The translations under genes and the position numbers were made by a program. Under the pieces are notes generated by a model, which saw nothing but the letters and a program-made list of their open reading frames with translations, did no database searches and had not been told where the DNA came from. A stretch of 64,000 nucleotides of DNA, taken from assembly GCF_002563695.1 (NCBI RefSeq), contig NZ_PDJI01000004.1, positions 2,046,001-2,110,000 on the forward strand, in the 5' to 3' direction. Positions 1-8,193 of the stretch are shown one piece after another. How positions within the stretch are numbered: position 1 is the first letter of the stretch; each line of letters opens with the position of its first letter. Source of the DNA: Georgenia soli. GTDB lineage: Bacteria > Actinomycetota > Actinomycetes > Actinomycetales > Actinomycetaceae.

Positions 1-459
1 GGCGACGTCGATGAGCAGCCCCCGCCAGCCGAGTCGCGGGGCGTCGGCGATGGACACCGTCGGCAGGATGGCCCGGGCTCCCGAACCTGGCATGAGGCAG
101 GCCGACGGCAGGAGCGCGAGCAGCGTCTGCACCCCGTGCCGCACGCCGCGGTCCGACCCGCTCAGCATGATCCGGTCGTCGTCGATGCGCAGGGAGTAGG
201 CCTCGTCGTCGAGATCGTTGATCTCGATCGTGACGAAGCCGTCGTCGGCGCGGCTCCACTGCTGGATCGCCCCGCAGTCCTCGAGCGTGCGCAGCAACGG
301 GCGCACCGCCTGAATGGCGACGTCGTTGCCCGTGATGCCGAGCGAGGACGGCAGCGAGACGCTGCCGGGCTGTTCGTCGACGACGGAAGGACTCGGGACG
401 AGGCAGAGGGTCCTGGCGGCCGCCTCGGCGCTACCTGGTCTGCGACGCGAGGTGTTCAT
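1..459 (-). CDS. Beta-N-acetylhexosaminidase (GH20), N-terminal part; runs off the left edge
   Basis: The visible 153 codons encode the GH20b N-terminal domain and the very start of the GH20 barrel. Typical features are a GSDRGVRHGVQTLLALLP stretch and, at the window edge, PRLGWRGLLIDVA, the conserved entry into the catalytic barrel. The catalytic Asp-Glu pair lies outside the window. GH20 enzymes remove terminal GlcNAc/GalNAc. The ATG at 459 follows AGGAAG and lies 29 bp inside the upstream ATPase gene, so translation is probably coupled. No signal peptide is visible, which suggests an intracellular enzyme acting on imported oligosaccharide. Being last in a peptide-ABC operon opposite murQ fits cell-wall recycling (inference). 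Confidence 0.85.
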   Translation of the reverse strand, partial: MNTSRRRPGSAEAAARTLCLVPSPSVVDEQPGSVSLPSSLGITGNDVAIQAVRPLLRTLEDCGAIQQWSRADDGFVTIEINDLDDEAYSLRIDDDRIMLSGSDRGVRHGVQTLLALLPSACLMPGSGARAILPTVSIADAPRLGWRGLLIDVA

Positions 460-1255
460 CGCGAACTTCCTGCCGAAGCTTGCCGTGGTTCGCCGGCTCG
501 GGCGCCGCATCCAGCAGCAGCTTGGTGTAGTCGTGCTGGGGGCTGAGGATGACGTCGTCCGATGCTCCTCGTTCGACGACGTTGCCCTTGTACATCACCA
601 TGATGTCGTCAGAGAAGTGACGGGCGGTGGCGAGGTCGTGCGTGATGTAGAGGACGCCCAGGTTCTCCTCACGCTGCAGACGGGCCAGCAGGTTGAGCAC
701 CGAGAGACGGATGGAGACGTCGAGCATCGACACGGGCTCGTCGGCGATCAGGTACCGCGCACCGGGCGCGAGTGCCCGTGCGATGGCGACGCGCTGACGC
801 TGACCACCGGAGAGTTCGTGCGGTCGGCGATCCGCCATGTCCGGATCGAGGTTGACGCGCTGCAGCAGCTCGGCGACCGTCTCCCGCGTCTCCTGCTTGC
901 CGGAGACCTTCTTGTGGAGGCGTAGCGGCCGTTCGATGTGGTGACCGATCGAGTGGTACGGATTGAGCGACGCGAACGGGTCCTGGAACACCATCTGGAC
1001 GAGACGCCGGTAGTTCCGCAGTCCGCCCTCGCGGGAGTCGACGCCGTCGATCGTGATGCTGCCCTGCGTCGGCTGTTCGAGCCGCAGGATCATCTTCGCG
1101 ATGGTGGACTTGCCCGAGCCGGACTCACCGACGAGCGCGACGGTCTGCCCCGGCTGGATGCTGAACGACACATCGTTGACGGCGACGAGATCCGAGGAGC
1201 GGAGCCCCTTGCGAATCTTGAACCGCTTGGTGACGTGATCAACCTCGAGCGACAT
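431..1255 (-). CDS. Peptide ABC transporter ATP-binding protein (DppF/OppF-like)
   Basis: A 274-residue ATPase with Walker A GESGSGKST at about residues 43-51, Q-loop QDPFASLNP near 91, signature LSGGQRQRVAIARA near 148 and Walker B YLIADEP near 168. DPFASLNP is typical of the OppF/DppF half of oligopeptide importers. It would pair with the ATPase encoded just upstream to drive uptake through the two permeases. It overlaps the upstream gene by 17 bp and the downstream hexosaminidase gene by 29 bp. It is shorter than many DppF proteins (about 320-330 residues), because the usual C-terminal Cys-containing oligopeptide tail is reduced. Confidence 0.93.
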   Translation of the reverse strand: MSLEVDHVTKRFKIRKGLRSSDLVAVNDVSFSIQPGQTVALVGESGSGKSTIAKMILRLEQPTQGSITIDGVDSREGGLRNYRRLVQMVFQDPFASLNPYHSIGHHIERPLRLHKKVSGKQETRETVAELLQRVNLDPDMADRRPHELSGGQRQRVAIARALAPGARYLIADEPVSMLDVSIRLSVLNLLARLQREENLGVLYITHDLATARHFSDDIMVMYKGNVVERGASDDVILSPQHDYTKLLLDAAPEPANHGKLRQEVRDEHLASQTR

Positions 1256-2144
1256 GTGCTTCCTCCTTGCCGCGAACGAATCCGCCGCGATCGCCGAGCA
1301 GCGACGGGAACGAGCGCAGCAGCTGCTTCGTGTAGTCGTGCTGCGGGCGCTCGTAGATGTTCTCGGACGTGTTGATCTCGACGATCCTGCCCGCCTTCAT
1401 GACCGCGATGCGGTCGGAGATCTCGAGCAGCATGGGCAGGTCATGGGTGATGAAGATGACCGCGAAGTTGAACTGCTCCCGCAGGCGCATGACCTCACGC
1501 AGGATGCCGCGCTGGACGACCACGTCGAGCGCCGTCGTCGGCTCGTCCATGATCATCACCTGGGGCTTCAGCGCCAGCGCCATCGCGATCATCACGCGTT
1601 GCCGCATACCGCCCGAGAGCTCGTGCGGGTAGGCGGTGAGTCGTGCCGGATCGACGCCGACGAGCGACAGCAGCTCCTCGGAGGCGGCCTGCCGCTCCTG
1701 CTTGGACATCGACGGACGGTGGGTGGTGAAGACGTCGGAGAGCTGCGCCTTCACGGACAGCACCGGGTTGAGGGCGTTCATCGCGCCCTGGAACACCATG
1801 GACGTCTTGTCCCAGCGGAACTTGCGGAGGTCCTCGTCGACGAGGCCGACCACGTCGATGTCCGCGCCGTTCTTGTCGTGCAGAGTGACAGCGCCCGAGC
1901 GGAGGATCGCCGGCGGCTTCAGCAGACGGTTGATGCCGTAGGCCAGCGTCGTCTTGCCGCAGCCCGACTCCCCTGCCAGGCCGAGGATCTCACCACGGTT
2001 GAGGACGAGCGAGACGTCGTCCACGGCGCGCACGGGACGCTCCGCCTGGTAGTCGATGGTGACGTGCTCGGCCGTGAGGACCGGCTCGCGGGCGGCCATG
2101 TAGTCCGCGTGGTCCGGGGTGCTGAGCGGTGCGGAGCCGGTCAT
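1239..2144 (-). CDS. Peptide ABC transporter ATP-binding protein (DppD/OppD-like)
   Basis: A 301-residue ATPase with Walker [10 protein letters not shown] at about 58-66, signature [15 protein letters not shown] near 176 and Walker [13 protein letters not shown] near 196. The [11 protein letters not shown] signature and the longer helical insert mark the OppD/DppD half. The frame is open further upstream, but the ATG at 2144 is preferred: it forms an ATGA overlap with the permease stop and follows AGGTGG. It overlaps the next ATPase gene by 17 bp. It acts on the cytoplasmic face of the membrane as half of the ATPase heterodimer. Confidence 0.92.
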   Translation of the reverse strand: MTGSAPLSTPDHADYMAAREPVLTAEHVTIDYQAERPVRAVDDVSLVLNRGEILGLAGESGCGKTTLAYGINRLLKPPAILRSGAVTLHDKNGADIDVVGLVDEDLRKFRWDKTSMVFQGAMNALNPVLSVKAQLSDVFTTHRPSMSKQERQAASEELLSLVGVDPARLTAYPHELSGGMRQRVMIAMALALKPQVMIMDEPTTALDVVVQRGILREVMRLREQFNFAVIFITHDLPMLLEISDRIAVMKAGRIVEINTSENIYERPQHDYTKQLLRSFPSLLGDRGGFVRGKEEAHVARG

Positions 2145-3184
2145 GGCTGGACCACCTTTCGCTGGGCGGCCTTCGCGCGCTGGTTGCGACGGGCGGTCTT
2201 CTCCGCCTTGCGGACCGCGCGGACTGCCTCCGGCGCGCTGCGCAGCTTCGGGTTGATCGTCTCGTCGATGGAGAAGTTGATCAGGGACAGGCCGCAGCCG
2301 AGCAGCGCGATGAGCGCACCCGGCGGCAGGAACCACCACCACGCACCCACGTGGAACGCGTTGTGCTGCGACGCCTGGTTGAGCATCGTGCCCCACGTGA
2401 TCGCGCCCGACGGACCGAGGCCGAGGAACGACAGGCCCGCCTCGGAGAGGATCGCGAGGACCACGGCGGAGAGGAACATCGCGGCGAGGAGGGGCAGCAG
2501 GTTGGGAAGGATCTCGACGAGCACGATCCGGTGGGTCCGCTCGCCGGCCACCTTCGCGGCCGCGACGTAGTCCCTCGTCCGCAGCGATTTCGCCTGGAGC
2601 CGGAGGACGACGGCCGAACCCGCCCACGAGGTGAACCCGAGGACCAGCGCGATGATCCACATCGAACGCGTCTCCATGTAGGAGGCGATGACGATGACGA
2701 GCGGCAGGCCGGGGATCACCAGCATGATGTTGGTGATGAGGGAGAGGATCTCGTCGACGAAGCCGCCCAGGTAGCCCGCCACGATGCCGAAGAGGAGCGA
2801 CAGCACGACGGCGATGAAGCCGGCGGTCACACCCACGAGCAGCGAGCCGCGGGCGCCCTCGGCCATCTGTGCGAGGACGTCGGCGCCCAGGTTGTTGGTG
2901 CCGAGCAGGTGCTCCGCGCTCGGGGGCGCGAACGTCGGGTTGTCGTAGTTGCGCGGGTCCTGCGTGAAGTAGCGGCCGAGGATGGCGAACAGCACGATCG
3001 ACAGCGTGAGGAAGAGGCCGAGCCCGAGCTTCACGTCCATGCGCGGGAGGTCGACGCCCAGGAGGTGGCGGCGCTTCGAGCGCCTGCCCCCGGTCTCGTC
3101 GACCGTCTGGTCCGTGATGGTGATCTGACCGGGCACGGAGGCGGGAGCCAGCTCGACGTCGATGATTGCTTGCTTGTCAGACAT
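2141..3184 (-). CDS. Peptide ABC transporter permease (DppC-like)
   Basis: A 347-residue inner-membrane permease. An N-terminal cytoplasmic segment is followed by a first membrane helix (LGLFLTLSIVLFAILGRYF) and the BPD_transp_1 domain. The DppC-type extracytoplasmic loop reads PSAEHLLGTNNLGADVL. The coupling (EAA) loop reads YVAAAKVAGERTHRIVL. A basic C-terminal tail is rich in Lys/Arg. It overlaps the upstream permease gene by 8 bp and the downstream ATPase gene by 4 bp, so all the transporter genes are probably translated together. Confidence 0.92.
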   Translation of the reverse strand: MSDKQAIIDVELAPASVPGQITITDQTVDETGGRRSKRRHLLGVDLPRMDVKLGLGLFLTLSIVLFAILGRYFTQDPRNYDNPTFAPPSAEHLLGTNNLGADVLAQMAEGARGSLLVGVTAGFIAVVLSLLFGIVAGYLGGFVDEILSLITNIMLVIPGLPLVIVIASYMETRSMWIIALVLGFTSWAGSAVVLRLQAKSLRTRDYVAAAKVAGERTHRIVLVEILPNLLPLLAAMFLSAVVLAILSEAGLSFLGLGPSGAITWGTMLNQASQHNAFHVGAWWWFLPPGALIALLGCGLSLINFSIDETINPKLRSAPEAVRAVRKAEKTARRNQRAKAAQRKVVQP

Positions 3185-4172
3185 TGTTGCGAGCCCTCGG
3201 ATCGATGAGGCCGTAGATGAGGTCCATGACGAAGTTGGCGGCGAGCACGGTCACGGTGATGACGAGGAACACGCCCTGCATGAGCGCGTAGTCCTTGTCC
3301 TGCACGGCGTTGATCATGAGCTTGCCGATGCCGGGGTAGGTGAACACCTGCTCCATGACGATGGAGCCGGCGACGACGAAGCCGAGTGTGATGCCGAAGG
3401 CCGCCATCGACGGGAGCGCCGCGTTGCGGGCCGCGTACCAGGTGAAGATGCGGCCCCGGGTGAGGCCCTTGGCCTCGGCCGTCACGACGTAGTCCTCGGA
3501 CAGCGTGGAGACCATCATGTTGCGCATGCCGAGCACCCAGCCGCCGACGGAGGCGATGATGATCGTGATGGCGGGAAGGACCGCGTGGTAGAGCGCGCTC
3601 TGGGCGAACGCCCAGCTCCATTCCGGACCGGCCGGGAAGTCCCGCAGGGAGTAGCCGCCGATGATCGGGAAGAGGCGGAACTGGACCGCGAAGTAGGCGA
3701 CGAAGATGAGGGCGAGCCAGAAGTAGGGCACCGACTGCAGGAGCGTCATGCCGGGGATGATGGCGTCGGCGGCCGTGCCGCGCTTCCAGCCGGCGAGGGC
3801 GCCGAGCGCGACGCCCAGGATGAACGAGATGACGGTGGCGGTGCCGACCAGGATCAGGGTCCACGGGAGCGCGGCGGCGATCAGCTCGGTGACCGGAGCC
3901 GGGAACTTGGTGATCGAGATGCCGAGGTCGCCGCGCAGCAGGTTGCCCCAGTAGCGGAGGTACTGCTCCCAGAGAGAGGAGTCCGCGGTGCCGAAGACGA
4001 GGTCGATGGAGTTCTCCATGGCAGGAGTGATCTCGCCGCCGCGGCGCATGAGCTTGTCGATGAAGATCGCCCTCGCGTCACCGGGCATGAGGCGCGGCAA
4101 CATGAAGTTCAACGAGATCGCCGCCCACAGCGTGATCAGGTAGAAGACGATCCGGCGAAGGTAGTACTTCAC
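3177..4172 (-). CDS. Peptide ABC transporter permease (DppB-like)
   Basis: A 331-residue permease of the DppB/OppB type. It opens with VKYYLRRIVFYLITLWAAI, followed by NFMLPRLMPGDA, the usual first helix and periplasmic loop. Later helices surround an EAA-like segment (YVVTAEAKGLTRGRIF). The GTG at 4172 is chosen because it follows AGAAGGG by about seven bases and gives the family N-terminus. The frame stays open upstream but encodes nothing recognisable. A 122-bp gap with a strong hairpin separates it from the binding-protein gene. Confidence 0.92.
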   Translation of the reverse strand: MKYYLRRIVFYLITLWAAISLNFMLPRLMPGDARAIFIDKLMRRGGEITPAMENSIDLVFGTADSSLWEQYLRYWGNLLRGDLGISITKFPAPVTELIAAALPWTLILVGTATVISFILGVALGALAGWKRGTAADAIIPGMTLLQSVPYFWLALIFVAYFAVQFRLFPIIGGYSLRDFPAGPEWSWAFAQSALYHAVLPAITIIIASVGGWVLGMRNMMVSTLSEDYVVTAEAKGLTRGRIFTWYAARNAALPSMAAFGITLGFVVAGSIVMEQVFTYPGIGKLMINAVQDKDYALMQGVFLVITVTVLAANFVMDLIYGLIDPRARNNV

Positions 4173-4245
4173 GACTGGCCCTTCTTCGCCGGCCCCGGAC
4201 CGGGGCGGTCCGGCGCGACGAAACGTGTGAGTGGGGAACAGCGAA

Positions 4246-4287
4246 CGTCGGTGTGGGGAGCGGCCCGGGCCACCCCCCACACCGACG
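4246..4287 (-). promoter_or_regulatory. Intercistronic stem-loop between binding-protein and permease genes
   Basis: A perfect 13-bp stem (4246-4258 with 4275-4287; arm CGTCGGTGTGGGG) encloses a 16-base loop that itself contains the palindrome GGCCCGGGCC. No T-run follows. Its place right after the binding-protein stop codon suggests partial termination or 3'-end protection that makes binding-protein mRNA more abundant than permease mRNA, as known for malE-malF-type operons (inference). Confidence 0.7.
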
Positions 4288-4294
4288 ATGCTGG

Positions 4295-5992
4295 CTACTT
4301 GTAGGTCAGCTGCGACATGACGTACGCGGCCTGGAGGGCGTCCCAGGAAGCCGGGAAGGCGTACTTGTTGTCCTCGGTCGGCCAACCGTCGAAGTCGTCC
4401 TGGTTGTAGAAGGTCTGGGAACCACCGTGGAACAGCGGGATGTACGGGACATCCTCGACGATGGCCTCCTGGATCTTGCCGTAGGCCTCCTTCTTCACAG
4501 CCTCGTCGTTCGTCTGGGCGGCAGTGTGGACGGCCTCGTCGACGACCGGGTTCGAGTACCGGGCGAAGTTGGTCTGACGCGCGTCGAGCGGGGTACCGAC
4601 CGGGGTCGTGTAGTCCGTGGTGAACGAGTTGCGGTAGATCGTGTACGGATCGGAGATCGGGGTGCCGAACAGCGCGGAGATGATCATCTCGTAGTCGCCG
4701 ACCTGACGATCCTCCGTGTACTGGTCGAGGGTCACGGTCTCGGACTTGACCTCGATCCCGGCAGCCTTGGCCTGGGAGACCATCAGCTCGGCCGCGGCGT
4801 TGGCGTCGGACCAACCTTCGACGGAGTTGACGGTGAAGGACGCGCGCTGGCCATCCTTGGCGTAGATGCCGTCGCCACCGAGCGTGTAACCGGCGTCCTC
4901 GAGGATCTTCTTCGCCTCCTCGACGTCGGCGCCACCGTCGACGAGCTGCGGCAGGCCGTCCTTGATCCACTGCTCGTCACGCTCGGGGAGGGTGAACGTC
5001 GGCGCGGCGAGGCTGGCGTGACCGTAGTACGCCTTCTCGTTGATCTCGTCACGGTTGAGCACCTTGCTGAACGCCTGGCGCACGGCCTTGTCGGTCTGCG
5101 CGCCTTCGCATCCGAGCTCTGCGTTGGAGCAGGTGAGGATGGTGAGCGGGTTGGGCGAGCTGAGTCGCAGGTAGCCGAGGTGACCGTCGGCGGTGAGCGT
5201 CGTCGGGTCCGGGACGAACATCGTCGAGTAGTCGAGCTGACCGGCCTTGAAGAGCGACTCGGCCGAGGAGTTGCCGTCGATGCCGAGGTACTGGACCTCG
5301 TTGATCGTCGGGCGCTCCGCATCCCAGTAGCTGTCGTTCTTCACGACGTTGTAGGACGCGTCGGTGACCGTCGAGAGCTTGAACGGGCCGGTGCCGACCG
5401 GGGCTTCGGCGTTGGTGAAGGTCACCAGATCGGCTTCCTTCTCGAATACATGCTTCGGGACGATGTAGGTGGAGCCGAGGATGGCGTACTCGTTGGTGTA
5501 CGAGGGCTCCTTGAACTTCAGCTCGACGGTGGTGTCGTCCGCCTTCACGGCCTCGGCCAGGTAGTCCATGGACACGGCCTCGTTGGTGAAGGAGTAGATG
5601 ACGTCATCGACGGTGAGGTCGGTGCCGTCGTTCCACTTCGCGCCCTCGCGGATGCCGATCTTCAACGACGTCCCGTCCTCGGACCATTCGTACTCGGTAC
5701 CGAGCAGCGGGATGGGGTCGCCGACGTCGGCCTTGTTGTAGAAGAAGAGAGGTTCGTAGATCGAGCCGAGCGTGCCGGGAAGCAGCGTCGGCGAGTACGG
5801 GTTGAAGTTTGCGACGATGGGCGTCTGGGAGCCCGCGAACACGGCCAGCACGGGGCCCTCGGTCTTCACCTCCGTCCCTGCGGACGATCCGCCGCCGGCC
5901 GGGGAGTCCGAGCCCGAACAGGCCGAGAGCCCCAGCACACCAGCCATGAGCGCAGCAACAGCTGCCCTCTTCCAACCGCTCTTGGTCAACAT
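4295..5992 (-). CDS. Peptide-type ABC transporter substrate-binding lipoprotein (SBP_bac_5)
   Basis: A 565-residue extracytoplasmic solute-binding protein of the DppA/OppA family. The signal peptide ends in lipobox LSAC (Cys about residue 25), followed by a Ser/Gly-rich linker. Family motifs include GTLGSIYEPLFFYNK, AKWNDGTDLTVDDVIYSF and GTGPFKL. The ATG at 5992 follows AAGGAAC at good spacing; an in-frame ATG nine codons upstream has no better ribosome site. It is first in the operon and divergent from murQ. Family members bind peptides, muropeptides or sugars; muropeptide binding here is inferred only from neighbours. Confidence 0.93.
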   Translation of the reverse strand: MLTKSGWKRAAVAALMAGVLGLSACSGSDSPAGGGSSAGTEVKTEGPVLAVFAGSQTPIVANFNPYSPTLLPGTLGSIYEPLFFYNKADVGDPIPLLGTEYEWSEDGTSLKIGIREGAKWNDGTDLTVDDVIYSFTNEAVSMDYLAEAVKADDTTVELKFKEPSYTNEYAILGSTYIVPKHVFEKEADLVTFTNAEAPVGTGPFKLSTVTDASYNVVKNDSYWDAERPTINEVQYLGIDGNSSAESLFKAGQLDYSTMFVPDPTTLTADGHLGYLRLSSPNPLTILTCSNAELGCEGAQTDKAVRQAFSKVLNRDEINEKAYYGHASLAAPTFTLPERDEQWIKDGLPQLVDGGADVEEAKKILEDAGYTLGGDGIYAKDGQRASFTVNSVEGWSDANAAAELMVSQAKAAGIEVKSETVTLDQYTEDRQVGDYEMIISALFGTPISDPYTIYRNSFTTDYTTPVGTPLDARQTNFARYSNPVVDEAVHTAAQTNDEAVKKEAYGKIQEAIVEDVPYIPLFHGGSQTFYNQDDFDGWPTEDNKYAFPASWDALQAAYVMSQLTYK

Positions 5993-6101
5993 CTTTGTTC
6001 CTTCCAAGTCCCCAGGCATTGCCCAGAAAACGCTGACGTTCCTCCGTACCGAGGCATCCGGCCTGTGGAAGGCATGACCACTCCGTCACGGACTTAGGAC
6101 G

Positions 6102-6131
6102 AGGTTAGGAGTGGACCCGCGACTACGTCAA
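6102..6131 (-). promoter_or_regulatory. Candidate promoter of the peptide-ABC operon
   Basis: On the minus strand TTGACG (6126-6131) and TAACCT (6102-6107) are separated by 18 bp, close to the actinobacterial housekeeping consensus. Transcription would start near 6095, leaving a leader of about 100 nt before the ATG at 5992. Confidence 0.55.
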
Positions 6132-6160
6132 CTTCCTTCGCGACCTCGACCTGCCTCGGA

Positions 6161-6170
6161 GGAAACTTTC
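6161..6170. promoter_or_regulatory. Candidate operator between the divergent promoters
   Basis: GGAAACTTTC contains the inverted repeat GAAA-C-TTTC. It sits midway between the promoter for the ABC operon and that for murQ, where one regulator could control both. RpiR-type MurR regulators are known to bind A/T-rich palindromes near murQ genes, but no regulator gene lies in view, so the assignment is speculative. Confidence 0.3.
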
Positions 6171-6191
6171 TGACGCGCCCGGACCGGCACG

Positions 6192-6219
6192 TTGACGGGG
6201 CTTTCAGCATGTAGTTAAT
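6192..6219 (+). promoter_or_regulatory. Candidate murQ promoter
   Basis: TTGACG (6192-6197), a 16-bp spacer and GTTAAT (6214-6219) lie about 55 bp before the murQ GTG start. Confidence 0.5.
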
Positions 6220-6273
6220 CTCCAGTCGCAATCCGTAGTCGGAAGATTCCCTACCGATGCGATCCCTGACGAA

Positions 6274-7203
6274 GTGGAGCTCGACGTGGACTCTCCGACC
6301 TTTCAGCCTGATGCGCTTAACGGCTTCACCACCGAGATGGTCGACCCCACGTACCGCGATCTCGACCTGATGACCACCGACGAGATGGTGCGCGCCATGA
6401 ATGAGGCGGAGGCCGAGGTGCCCCGCGCGGTGGCCGCCGCCTCACGCGCGCTCAGCGCGGCCGTCGACGCCGTCGCCGCGCAGCTCGCCGCGGGCGGACG
6501 TCTCCTCTACGTCGGTGCGGGAACTCCCGGTCGGCTCGGTGTGCTCGACGCGTCCGAGTGTCCGCCGACGTTCTCGACCGAACCGTGGATGGTGCAGGGC
6601 GTCATCGCCGGAGGTCCGTCCGCGCTGACCGCGGCCATCGAGGGTGCGGAGGACGACGAGGACGCCGGCCGTCGGGACCTGGACGAGCTGGGCGTGAACG
6701 CGAAGGACGCCGTGGTGGGGATCTCCGCCTCGGGGCGGACCCCTTACGTGCTGGGCGCGATGCGGGCCGCCCGCGCCGTCGGGGCGGTGACCGTCGGGGT
6801 GTCGAGCAACGAGGGATCGCGTCTGTCCGCAGCCGCCGAGTTCCCGATCGAGGTGGTTGTCGGGCCGGAGATCATCTCGGGATCGACGCGTCTGAAGGCG
6901 GGTTCGGCACAGAAGCAGGTGCTCAACATGCTGTCGACCCTGTCGATGGTGAAGCTGGGGAAGACCTACGGCAACCTCATGGTCGACGTGTCGGCCTCCA
7001 ACCACAAGCTTGAGGTCCGGGCCCAGAATCTGGTGCGAGAGATCACCGGGGTCGACGTCGAGACTGCCCGGGCTGCGCTCGCCGCAGCCGATCAGGAGGT
7101 GAAGACGGCGATCGTCTGCATCACGCGCGACGTCGATGCGCCGACGGCACGTGGCTTGCTGGCCCGGGCCAACGGTTTCCTGCGCCGCGCCCTGAGCGCC
7201 TGA
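6274..7203 (+). CDS. murQ: N-acetylmuramic acid 6-phosphate etherase
   Basis: A 309-residue cytoplasmic enzyme that cleaves the lactyl ether of MurNAc-6-phosphate to GlcNAc-6-phosphate and D-lactate. The family N-terminus (TEMVDPTYRDLDLMTTDEMV) is followed by the SIS sugar-phosphate isomerase fold. GAGTPGRLGVLDASECPPT carries the Ser and Glu of the active-site region, GISASGRTPYV is the phosphate loop, and SGSTRLKAGSAQKQVLNMLST is typical of MurQ (split here by description, one continuous stretch near residue 200). The GTG start is the first in frame, with only a weak ribosome site. The C-terminal helical segment is complete. Its place opposite the peptide-ABC/GH20 operon points to peptidoglycan recycling. 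Confidence 0.95.
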   Translation: MELDVDSPTFQPDALNGFTTEMVDPTYRDLDLMTTDEMVRAMNEAEAEVPRAVAAASRALSAAVDAVAAQLAAGGRLLYVGAGTPGRLGVLDASECPPTFSTEPWMVQGVIAGGPSALTAAIEGAEDDEDAGRRDLDELGVNAKDAVVGISASGRTPYVLGAMRAARAVGAVTVGVSSNEGSRLSAAAEFPIEVVVGPEIISGSTRLKAGSAQKQVLNMLSTLSMVKLGKTYGNLMVDVSASNHKLEVRAQNLVREITGVDVETARAALAAADQEVKTAIVCITRDVDAPTARGLLARANGFLRRALSA

Positions 7204-7243
7204 GCCCCGGTCGGACCTCAGCGGTTCCGCACCGGAACGGGGT

Positions 7244-7288
7244 GGCCGCCGTCGTCAGCGCCTGACCGGCCGCCGTCGTCAGCACCTG
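7244..7288. repeat. Two-copy direct repeat downstream of murQ
   Basis: A 21-bp sequence (GGCCGCCGTCGTCAGC followed by G/A and CCTG) occurs at 7244-7264 and 7268-7288 with one mismatch and a 24-bp period. It is non-coding. Confidence 0.7.
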
Positions 7289-7401
7289 GCGCCCCGAGCC
7301 GCCGTCGGGCCGCGCCCGAAAGGCGGCACGTACCCGATCGCATGGCGAGACGAGGAGGTGAGCCCCTCACCCCACCCATACCCGCCCTTTACGGTGGAGA
7401 C

Positions 7402-8190
7402 ATGGCCGAGGTCGAGATCGCCACGCCGCGGGGTGTCATCCTCGCGGGCACCTTCGAACCCGGGACGGGGACGACGGCGGTGCTCTTCGCCCACGGTTTC
7501 CTCTCGGACCGCCACTCCTCGATGCGGTTCGACATCCTCGCCTCCGCCTACCGCACCGCCGGTCACGCCACCCTGCAGCTCGACTTCTCCGGGTGCGGCG
7601 CCAGCGGCGACGACGTCGTCACGGTCGCCGGGGAGGTCGAGGACCTGCGCTCGGCGTCGGCCTGGCTCACGGAGCAGGGCTACCCGGTGCAGGTGGTCCA
7701 CGCCCACTCCTTCGGCACGCTCGCCGCGATGCGCGCCCAGCCGCCCGACGTCGTCACGATGGTGCTGACCGGGCCGCTCACGGGCCCGATGTCCTACCCG
7801 TGGGAGGAGATCTTCTCCCCCGGCCAGCTCGACGACCTCGAGCAGCACGGCTACGCCCGCATCCCCGACGACAACGAGGCCGCCACCCGCGAGTACTCGG
7901 TGATCTCCAAGCAGACCCTGGCGGACTACTCCCTCATCAACCCCGCAGAGCTGCTGGGCGGCGTGCGCGTGCCGGTGCTGCTCATCCACGGCGAGGAGGA
8001 CGAGGCGGGCACCGACCTGGTGGCCCTGAGCCGGGAGGGGCTGCCGCTCCTGCCCGCCGGGTCACGCCTGGAGGTGGTCGACGGCGCCGCGCACGGGATG
8101 CGGGACCGGATCGACGTGGTCGTCGAGCTCGCGCTGGACTGGGTCGCGGAGCACCTGCGCTTCGACCGGGAGGAGCTCGGGAGCCGCTGA
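7402..8190 (+). CDS. Alpha/beta hydrolase (serine hydrolase, Hydrolase_4-like)
   Basis: A 262-residue cytoplasmic hydrolase. The oxyanion-side motif is FAHGFLSDRHSS, the nucleophile region is VVHAHSFGTLAA, the acid lies in LLIHGEEDEAGTD and the catalytic His in VDGAAHGM. The nucleophile elbow is H-x-S-x-G rather than the common G-x-S-x-G. The ATG at 7402 follows GGTGGAGA and gives the natural family start; a longer in-frame start at 7342 adds a Pro-rich stretch with no homology. It resembles peptidase S9-like esterases that act on small acyl esters; the substrate is not evident. It converges on the GNAT gene with only 3 bp between them. Confidence 0.85.
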   Translation: MAEVEIATPRGVILAGTFEPGTGTTAVLFAHGFLSDRHSSMRFDILASAYRTAGHATLQLDFSGCGASGDDVVTVAGEVEDLRSASAWLTEQGYPVQVVHAHSFGTLAAMRAQPPDVVTMVLTGPLTGPMSYPWEEIFSPGQLDDLEQHGYARIPDDNEAATREYSVISKQTLADYSLINPAELLGGVRVPVLLIHGEEDEAGTDLVALSREGLPLLPAGSRLEVVDGAAHGMRDRIDVVVELALDWVAEHLRFDREELGSR

Positions 8191-8193
8191 GGC

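Noticed and set aside
2129..4304. Long Arg/Asp/His-rich plus-strand frames
   Set aside because: Opposite strand of the permease genes; no start signals or homology.
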